The notes beneath the pieces were generated by a model, which had not been told where the DNA came from, did not search any database, and saw nothing but the letters and a program-made list of their open reading frames with translations. This document shows positions 1-8,300 of a DNA stretch of 64,000 nucleotides, piece by piece. How positions within the stretch are numbered: the first letter of the stretch is position 1; every line of letters begins with the position of its first letter. Source of the DNA: an uncultured Ruminiclostridium sp. (GTDB lineage Bacteria > Bacillota > Clostridia > Oscillospirales > Ruminococcaceae); NCBI GenBank assembly GCA_947627695.1, contig CANQXF010000006.1, positions 62,001 to 126,000 of the forward strand, given 5' to 3'. A program made the position numbers and the translations under genes.

Positions 1-14
1 ATAGGAATGTGAAT

Positions 15-48
15 AAAAAGCAGTGAGGTTTTTGCCTCACTGCTTTTT
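15..48. terminator. Intrinsic terminator of a gene outside the window
   Basis: A 14-bp perfect stem (15-28 with 35-48) with a six-base loop is flanked by A and T runs on both sides. It can stop transcription in either direction. It lies upstream of the pyrE promoter, so it probably ends a gene to the left of the window. Confidence 0.8.
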
Positions 49-139
49 GAATATTTTCATCAAACCCTTTATTTATACGGTTTTCCTTGTCTAATTTATT
101 GTAACACTTTTTGGATTTGCGTTAAATTTAATTTTCCCC

Positions 140-168
140 TTGCAATTCTGCGGGATTTATGTTAAAAT
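140..168 (+). promoter_or_regulatory. Sigma-A promoter of pyrE
   Basis: TTGCAA at 140-145 and TAAAAT at 163-168 are 17 bp apart. A strong ribosome binding site (AAAAGGAGG) follows near 184-192, just before the pyrE ATG at 201. Confidence 0.65.
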
Positions 169-200
169 ATCATAGTGACTGAAAAAGGAGGCTTTCAAAA

Positions 201-857
201 ATGACCTACAAAGAGGAATTTATCAAGTTTATGAGCGACAGCGGCGTTCTCACCTTCGGCGAGTTCACCCTGAAAAGCGGAAGAAAAGCCCCTTATTTCA
301 TCAATGCGGGAAAATATATGACAGGCGCTCAGATAGCAAAGCTGGGCGGTTTTTACGCCGATTGCATAAAGGACAACGGCTTTGACGCAAAGCTCCTGTT
401 CGGACCCGCCTACAAGGGCGTTCCTCTGGCGGTGAGCGCAGTTGCGGCGCTGTACAACAAGTACGGCGACGACAGATTTTACTGCTTTGACCGCAAGGAA
501 GTGAAGGATCACGGCGAGGGCGGAATGTTCGTTGGCAAGGAGCCTCAGGACGGCGACCGCATAATAATCATAGAGGACGTTATGACCAGCGGCAAGGCTT
601 TGCGGGAAGTTCTACCCAAGCTGCAAAGCGCCGCCGACGTCAAGGTGGAAGCTATGATAATCACCGTTGACCGTATGGAAAAAGGACTTACCAGCGACCT
701 TTCAGCGGTGCAGGAGGTCTACCGTGATTTTGGGATAAAGGTCTGCTCCATAGTTACCATAAACGACATAATCGCCGCCCTTGAAAACGGCGTTATCCCC
801 GGCAAAGAACACGTCGAGGCGATGAAGGCGTACCGCAGGGAATACGGAGTAGATTAA
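201..857 (+). CDS. pyrE: Orotate phosphoribosyltransferase
   Basis: This cytoplasmic enzyme joins orotate to PRPP to make OMP in pyrimidine synthesis. The 218-residue product has normal length for the family. The PRPP-binding motif IIIIEDVMTSGKA is clear near residues 113-125, and the N-terminal part (FGEFTLKSGRKAPYF, about residues 19-33) is typical of bacterial PyrE. The start is supported by a strong AAAAGGAGG site. It stands alone here, with no other pyr gene beside it, followed by a short hairpin (about 881-902) and a tRNA gene. The identification is firm. Confidence 0.95.
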   Translation: MTYKEEFIKFMSDSGVLTFGEFTLKSGRKAPYFINAGKYMTGAQIAKLGGFYADCIKDNGFDAKLLFGPAYKGVPLAVSAVAALYNKYGDDRFYCFDRKEVKDHGEGGMFVGKEPQDGDRIIIIEDVMTSGKALREVLPKLQSAADVKVEAMIITVDRMEKGLTSDLSAVQEVYRDFGIKVCSIVTINDIIAALENGVIPGKEHVEAMKAYRREYGVD

Positions 858-907
858 ATTTCTGATAATTGAATATTAAGTGAGGAGCCCTGCTCCTCAC
901 CATAGGT

Positions 908-984
908 CGAGGCGTGGCTCAGCTTGGTAGAGCGCTGCGTTCGGGACGCAGAGGTCGCGTGTTCAAATCACGTCGCCTCGACCA
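908..984 (+). tRNA. tRNA-Pro (anticodon CGG)
   Basis: A full cloverleaf can be drawn: acceptor stem CGAGGCG/CGCCTCG, D arm GCTC/GAGC, anticodon stem CTGCG/CGCAG with loop TTCGGGA (anticodon CGG), and T arm with TTCAAAT. The CCA end is encoded at 982-984. A strong terminator follows at 995. The Pro(CGG) identity is read directly from the loop. Confidence 0.93.
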
Positions 985-994
985 CGTCGTTAGG

Positions 995-1024
995 AAAATT
1001 CCCTCGTATAACGAGGGAATTTTT
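995..1024 (+). terminator. Intrinsic terminator after tRNA-Pro
   Basis: A 13-bp perfect stem (995-1007 with 1011-1023) with a three-base loop ends in a T run. It lies 10 bases after the tRNA CCA end. Confidence 0.85.
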
Positions 1025-1027
1025 GCA

Positions 1028-1145
1028 AACGGGAAAAGGCTTCGTCCGTCGCCTTACGGCTGTCCTCAGCTCTTTTCCATGTGCAATTTTTCTTGAATTT
1101 CCCTAAAGGAAATTCATTTTGCTTGCGCAAAACCGAAAAATTGCA
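1028..1145. repeat. Branched palindromic element
   Basis: An 11-bp perfect outer stem (1082-1092 with 1135-1145) encloses two hairpins: 1095-1102 with 1108-1115, and 1117-1122 with 1127-1132. A further GGAAAAG/CTTTTCC hairpin lies at about 1031-1079. This is the main content of the gene-free stretch 985-1344; the rest (1146-1275) is AT-rich and I see no gene in it. The outer-stem-plus-hairpins design matches other elements in the window, though the sequence differs. Confidence 0.6.
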
Positions 1146-1275
1146 GCGCGCTCCCAAGGAGGGTGGAGTAGTTATATTTATCACCAAAAAATCTTTTTGG
1201 TAACATCATTACACGCCATTAGGAAAATTCTTCATCTACCCCAAAAAAATTTTTTAAAAATTTTACCGGAAAATA

Positions 1276-1304
1276 TTGGCATTTGACTGAAAATATGTTA
1301 TACT
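1276..1304 (+). promoter_or_regulatory. Sigma-A promoter of the barnase-like gene
   Basis: TTGGCA at 1276-1281 and TATACT at 1299-1304 are 17 bp apart. The ribosome binding site (CGGAGG, near 1330-1335) and the ATG at 1345 follow. Confidence 0.65.
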
Positions 1305-1344
1305 CTAATAAAGGAATACACAATACGATCCGGAGGTACAAAAT

Positions 1345-2082
1345 ATGACATTAAAACGTATTCTGGCGGCGTTTTTAGTGCCTGTAATGATGTTCACGAC
1401 AGCCTGCGCACGGCAGAATGAAGTTCAGGAACCGCAGGAAGGCGCAACAGTAGTGATGACGTCCTCTCAGGAAGAGGCTCTGGAAACAGACGCTGAACCT
1501 GTGACCGCCGAGCAGACAGACGAACAGACCCAACCGCAGACCGATGAACAGACTGAAGCGGAGAGCACCGAGACCGCCGAAGCTGAAAATACCTCACCTA
1601 CCGAAGAGGAGCAAACGACTGCTCCCCAGGACAATATATATCCTCCCGACAAGCAGACGCCTATCGAAACGGGCTCCGAAACACGCCCTCCTAAGCCGAC
1701 TGTCGGCTTTTCCCTGCCGCAATTCGGGCATTACTATTATGACGTTACAAGCGTGGTATTGTACCTTGAGCTTTACGGCGAACTGCCGCCCAACTACATA
1801 ACCAAGGCGGAGGCGCAGTTCCTCGGCTGGCGGGGCGGCTCGCTTGAACCTTATATGCATGGCGGTGCTATCGGCGGAGACAGATACGGGAACTTTGACG
1901 GCAAGCTGCCGAGAGCAAGCGGCAGATTTTACACCGAATGCGACATAGACACGATTTTGCTGGTAAACAGAGGCTCGCAAAGACTTGTGTTCTCCAACGA
2001 CGGGCTTTACTTCTACACCTCAGACCACTATGCCACTTTCTCCCAGGTGTTTGTTACAGATGATTTTGAAGTAATATGGTAA
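1345..2082 (+). CDS. Lipoprotein with barnase-family ribonuclease domain
   Basis: The 245-residue product begins with a lipoprotein signal peptide; the lipobox ends TTAC with the lipid-bearing Cys at residue 21. Residues about 25-120 are a Thr/Glu/Gln/Pro-rich spacer. Residues about 125-240 match the barnase/binase family of secreted guanyl-preferring ribonucleases, including LPPNYITKAEAQFLGW, IGGDRYGNFDGKLP and TSDHYATF. Key barnase residues have equivalents: Lys27 (K154), Glu73 (E198), Arg83 (R209), Arg87 (R213) and His102 (H228). Barnase Arg59 is replaced by Phe (F184) and Glu60 by Asp (D185). The enzyme would be tethered outside the cell on a flexible stalk. No barstar-like inhibitor gene is seen within the window. 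It has its own promoter and terminator. Function is inferred from motif matching; the family call is strong. Confidence 0.85.
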   Translation: MTLKRILAAFLVPVMMFTTACARQNEVQEPQEGATVVMTSSQEEALETDAEPVTAEQTDEQTQPQTDEQTEAESTETAEAENTSPTEEEQTTAPQDNIYPPDKQTPIETGSETRPPKPTVGFSLPQFGHYYYDVTSVVLYLELYGELPPNYITKAEAQFLGWRGGSLEPYMHGGAIGGDRYGNFDGKLPRASGRFYTECDIDTILLVNRGSQRLVFSNDGLYFYTSDHYATFSQVFVTDDFEVIW

Positions 2083-2094
2083 GATGATAAAACA

Positions 2095-2128
2095 AAACCG
2101 AGGCGGTATTTCCGCCTCGGTTTTTTTG
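2095..2128 (+). terminator. Intrinsic terminator of the barnase-like gene
   Basis: A 12-bp perfect stem (2095-2106 with 2112-2123) and five-base loop are followed by a T run, 13 bases after the stop codon. Confidence 0.9.
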
Positions 2129-2300
2129 TTTTAAGGACTTTATGAAAATATTATTTTTATCCCATTACTTTTTTAGGCAATAGCATTGACTTTAATTCAG
2201 TATTAGTGTATAATTGTATAATAAAACCCAAAATTGGAAAATTTTGGTAAAATCCCCCAAAGCATATTTTTCAAGACATTAAAAAACAGGAGGAAAAACA

Positions 2301-5300
2301 ATGAAAAGGAGAATGTTGAGACGAAGGATACTGAGCTTTATTACTGCGCTTGTTATGTGCATAAACTCTGTTCCCGTCACGGCTATCACCGAGGAAAGTC
2401 CCGACCAGGCGGAGCTCAGGAAAAAACTGTACAATATGGTGGACTCCGAGGAATATCCCAACGGTCTTATCAATTTCCTGACTCCTCAGATGGAATGTAC
2501 CGAGGGACAGGAATTTCTGGAGTTTGCCGTAGTGAGATACGGCCCCACAAACACCTTTGCCTCTGTACAGTTTAAGGCAATAGATATTTCCGCACGCTAC
2601 GGCGAGGATTATTATATAACGGTTCCGGGAATATTCAGCGACTCCCGCCTTGAGCAGGACCCTGATTCAGTTCCCATACTTGAATTTACCGCCGACCACG
2701 CCAACAACAGCGAGCTGACCCTTGGCAGCAGCATTTCCGATGAAAGCGCTGACGAAGAGGAAACCTCCGACGAAGAGGAAGAAACTCAGCAGCCCGCAGA
2801 GGAAGCCGAACAGCAGGAGGAAAAGGAACAGGACGACAACGCCGAAAATCCCTTTGCCGCCGCTGAGAACGCAGCAAGTGACAAAGGAGCTTTAAGCTCG
2901 CTTGCCTCCGCCCGCACGGCGCTTCTTGGCGTACCCACCAGCACCGCTACGTGGCAGGATAACGAAGCGGCAAAGAAAATAGTTGCGCAGGCGCTTGTAA
3001 ATCAGACAATGGGCTATTATGACGATATGCCCGGAGCCTGCTTCACGATCAATTTTGCGCCGGGCGAAAACATGAAGGTCCTGAGATTTTGCATAACCGA
3101 CGACGCAGTTTCAGAGAGCGAAGAGCAGGTGCTGTTCGTGCTTACGGACGCCGAGGGCTCCGCCATTGACGCAAACCCTACGGGCTATATGAATATCAAA
3201 GATAACGAGCCCGCCGAGGAATCCGTTTATTCCTTTGAGGAAAGCGTAGTTTACGCCGACCAAAATGCAAGCTACGTTACCGCCACGCTTTTGAGAACTA
3301 AGGGCACAGAGCGCTACGATACAGTAACCGTCGGTACCTCGGCGCTGACCGCCGTTCCCGACGTGGATTATCTTGCCCTTGAGCAGAATATAACCTTTGT
3401 TCCGGGACAGACAAAGCAGACTGTCCGCATACCCATACTCGGCAACAAGAGGGAAGAAGGTCTGACCTTCAATCTCCAGACCCGCGGTGAAGCGACAGAA
3501 GCGGCAGTTACCGTCGCGCTTGCTTCCGACGACGGAAATGGCACTACAGCCGCAGGAAGCTCCGCCCTTGACCCTGCCGACAAAACAGGTCACAGCTTCA
3601 GCCCCGATGTATCATATCAGGGACTTTCGGGCAGCGGTACTTTTAAATACCGTGTATACAGGTGGGAGAAGGAAGTCATCTCCACCGCAAGCGACAGCAT
3701 AGGCAAACACGAATACCTTATCCCCGCATCTATGAGTGGCATACAGAAAATACAGTATACTATCGACGATGTGGAAAACGGCACTCCCTACACCGTTGTC
3801 AGCGACTGGGGACATGATACATATTTCTATACAGGCTGTGAGGATCGTCTCGGCGTTATCGCAGGCTCAACATTTTTCACCTCGACCAACGTGCAGGATC
3901 CTCCAGTGAACAATGCCACAGGCACGCTTAACGACACTGACCGCACCAAAACGGGCTTCGTCCTTTCATCAGGCGCAAGGGACGGCAACCAGAAAACCGA
4001 CCTGAAGCTCACCTATATGGACGCATACGTCAGCCCCGTAGAGATTTTGCTTCTTGATCCTCCCGAGGAAGACGCGGACGGAAGCGTCAACGCCTACACC
4101 TGGACGGCTCAGGACACTCGCGGACCCTCCTTCACTACGACCAAAATGGGACGCCTCGGCTTTGCAGGCGATCTTGAAAACACAACAAAAGTCGTATACC
4201 CTGACGGCGACGCCACGGGAAAATTAAGCTTCGTTCCCGTTTATGAATCGGGAATAACCGCCGATATAGCAAGCAGGACCTACCTCTGGGGCTACAAGAT
4301 ACTGCGCAAGGCAGGTCTGCTTGACGACGCGCTCTATTATTACATCAAGGGCACCGATTTTAATGTCAACGACTTTATGAACGACCGTCTTGTGGACGGT
4401 ATGACAGGCAAGACAGTGCTTCACGCCACCTGCGGCAATACCGCCACCGACGGCGACGTGACCTACTATCAGTACAGCATCGAGCCTGTATTCAGAGCAA
4501 AGGACGCCACAGTAAGACTTAGCTGGGACGATACAAAGCTGCGTGCTGACAAGGACGCTTTCGTAAACGGCAAGTCCATGGCCGTCGGTATGCTTGACAC
4601 TATAAGCTACCGCCTCATCTCTGCTCCCGGACAGACGGAGCTTCCCGGCAAATATACGGGCTTCGTAGCGGATTCAAGCGTTGATACCAGCAACACTTCA
4701 GTGTTCTATAACCTTAATATATCTGCGGTAAGACCTCTTGACGGCACTACACAGCAGTTTGACGAACAGCTGAACTTCAAGCTCACCCTGACCTTACAGG
4801 ACGGCTCGACCGTTACCCGTGACGTAACGATAGACACAGGCGACGAGCTTTCAAGACTTGTCACCTTCTCGGTGAACAAGACTTTCAGCTTCACTCAGGA
4901 GGAGCTTGGCGCAGACAGCATAGTCAGCGCAAGCCTTACCACAAATTCTCTTGAAAAGGGCGTAAAGCTCAGCGGCAGCTTTGAAAAGCGTATGTTCGGC
5001 AGGACCGTGCAAAGGGCCGCTTTCACCGAAACGAAGGCTCCCGACACGAAAACCAATTTCACTATCAGCAGTAATTTCACTCAGACATTTTCATTCAAGG
5101 CAGTGGACAGCTTCCCCTTCAACGTGGCTGAGCCCGGCAAATTTGATTTCAAGCCATCTTCACCCTATACTGAGATAACTGCGATAGCAGGCTCCGCAAG
5201 CATTGATGTGCGCTATGACCCTGCAAGCTCCTCCGAGGGCAAAAATATAGGCACCGTCCTGCATATCGGCGAGGACGGCACAGGCGACAGGGCAGACCCC

Positions 5301-8300
5301 GACAAGGGACTTCAGATAGACAATGTCAAACTGAACACCCTTTATTCCTTTAACGGAATATACAGCGACGAGGGTGACGGCGGCGCAAATATCCTGCGCA
5401 GAGATTGGAAAATAGTCTGGAAGGACTGGACAGGCGACGTCAACCGTGACGGTGTCATCTCCAAGGAAGAACAGGCGAGCCTTGGCAGCTACGGCGACAA
5501 GATAGACCGTACCGCCATTTCGGGCAACACTTTCCAGTTCGTTCCCATTTTCTCAAATTCCCAGATATATTATTCCTTTGTAAAGCGTGACCCCGCGCCC
5601 GACGACGGACGGGTACTCACCGTAAAGGGCTGCGTTTTCCTCCAGAAAGGAACAGTCCTTAACAACCTGGATTCACGCGGGCTTATCACCAGCTCAGTTC
5701 CCGTTGAGGGAGCAACGGTGACCGTTGACGGAATGAGCACCACCACCGATAAGAACGGCAACTTCAGCTTCTCAAGCCCGTACTTCCGCAGCGGTGAAAA
5801 CTATCTTGCAGTGATCAGCTATCAGGGACTGACTTACAGCGTCGTTATCCAGGTCAACGCATTCAAGAACATTTTCCTTGAAGAGTTCAAGTTCTTTACA
5901 CCCTTTGAGCTTAAGGGATACGTTAAGAGTGGCGACAGCTTCAGCGCAATGGATCTTAACAATCCCATATTCCCCGACAACGCGGACAGCATTCAGAAAT
6001 GGACCTTCAAGCTCTCGGAAAACGTGGCGAATATCTCGGCGGAAACAGTAAAGCTCAATCTTTACGACGCAGAGAAAAACCTTCTGACGTCCGTACCCGC
6101 TAAGTTCGACGCTTCAAACTTCACCTGGTCGGCAGAGTTCAATCCCGCCAACTACGAGGGCACTGATTCAGGCACAGCCCGTGTATTGCCCGCAGGCTCA
6201 ACTATGACCATTTCCGTTGTAGGCAGTGACGGCGTAACATACCCCGAATTTGAAGTAGGCGTAGTTTATAAGAAAGCAATATCCACAATAACAGTCCTGA
6301 ATACATTCCAGACTCCCGCAAGCGAGCTTATCAACTTTATCGGCAACCTTGACGCAAAGTTTAATCTGGGAATGTCCGCAACGGTTGACAAGGAGCTTAA
6401 GGACAGAGCCGAAGTAAGCGGCGACAGAGTTCTCATTTCATTCGGTATCAACAAGGAATTTGAAGGACAGTTCAACGACACCGAGGAAGAGGACGACAAG
6501 GGCGGCAAGGACAGCAAGCCCAAGACGGATTCAAAGAAAGCCGATCCTTCAAAGCCTGCTCAGCAAACCAAAAATTCCAACGTTCTGGACTATCTTAAAG
6601 AAATAGCCAAGGGCGAGCTTACCGAGGGTGCCGACCCCAAAAAGGCGCAGGAAGCAGTGTCAAATGCGATCAAAGGCACCACCTCCAAGACCAGCGGCAG
6701 CGTTATGGACGGCTACCAGCTGGATATGGGCATAGGTCTTTACCTCTCCCTGAGAATAGACAAAGCAACGGGAGATCTGTATTTTGACGGACTTATCGTT
6801 GCCGCCGCAATGCTGGGAGATGTGGGCTACAAGTTCTCAATGGCAACTCCCATAGGCGTAACGCTTGTCGCAGGACTTGACTTCGGCGGAAACATCACAG
6901 GTCTTGTGGCGGTAGAACCCCACAACTTCGCAAAGATAAAGTTTGACGGAGAAGGCTCTATCGACGTTACCAAGGCGGGAGATATAAAGAGTGGTCTTGA
7001 CGTTTTCGGCAAGCTGTTCGTTTCGCCCTATATCGTGATAAGCGCAGGCGTTGAGGCAAGCACTCAGGGCTTTTCCGCCGCAAGCATAACGGTAAGCGGC
7101 AAGGCGCTGTTCGATATGGCATTCTCCAGTGCGGGAAGCGGCAAGGGCAGCGTTACAATGAGCTGCGAGCTTGCTCTTAACGTGCTCGGCATTTTCAGCA
7201 AGTCCTGGACCATTGCACAGGGAACATGGCAGCTGTTTGACTACAATCCTCGTATGCTCAGGGGAGAATTTGAAGGCGACCTCCGCTTTGATACGGTAAC
7301 CTCTGACGACACGATGGATCATTCCTATCTTGATAACAGGACGGAATGGGACGGCGTGGGCAGTAAGGACACCTCCGAGGGAGGACTGCTGGGCTCCACC
7401 AACGGACTGAGCCGTGAGGAAACTCTCATAGAGGGCGTTTACCCGTACGCAAATCCTCTGATAATGTCTATCGGTGATAAGGACGCAGACGGTCTTGAGG
7501 AACAGATAATGGTATTCCTCGACACCGACACCACCGACAAGAATACTCAGAACAGCACAAGAATTTATTACTCCATATTTGACAATCATGAATGGAGCAA
7601 GCCTCAGGAGGTTGACGCCCCTGACGACAGGCTCCACGACGATTCACCCAACATAGCCGACCTGGACGACAGGATACTTGTTGTCTGGACCAGCGCGGAA
7701 TCCGCAGTAACAGATAATACAAACCCCGTAGACGTTATGAACAACCGCAACATCAAGGGACGTTTCTTCTTCAAGGACACCCGTGAGTGGAGCGAGATAA
7801 CCGATATCACGGTAAGCACCGACGAGGACACTGCGGGCGACGACCGTCCCACTATCAGATACTGCAAGGACAAGGACGGCAACAGATACCTCGTGCTCAC
7901 TTACGTCAAATCCGTACACACCGCAACGGGCGCTAACGGCGAGGACGTTCTGGTAGGCGATATCCTTGACCCCAAGTCAGAGCTTGCTTACAGATTCTAT
8001 GATTTCAAGACCGAGTCATGGGTATCCGAATATGACGACGCCACTATGCAGAAGCTGACTGAAAGCTTAGGCTCTGCAAAGGCGGCGGAAGAATTTGAAG
8101 ATAACTGGTACGGACAGAATTTCGTAGACCTTACTTCAAGCGACGATATCACGCAATCCGACCCCGTAGTTACCGACAACGGCGGAACGGGCTTTACGGA
8201 CAGAAACGGTCATGCGATAGACGCAGGCGCATATATCGTTGATATGGACGGAGATAAATCCACCGTTGAGGACCGCGATATCTTCCTGATATACTACGAC

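Noticed and set aside
1283-1304. TTGACT at 1283 as the -35 of the barnase-like gene
   Set aside because: Its spacing to TATACT is only 10 bp; TTGGCA at 1276 gives the proper 17 bp.
6837-7637. 266-residue minus-strand frame inside the giant surface gene
   Set aside because: It is antisense to a clear coding region and has no recognisable motif or start signal.
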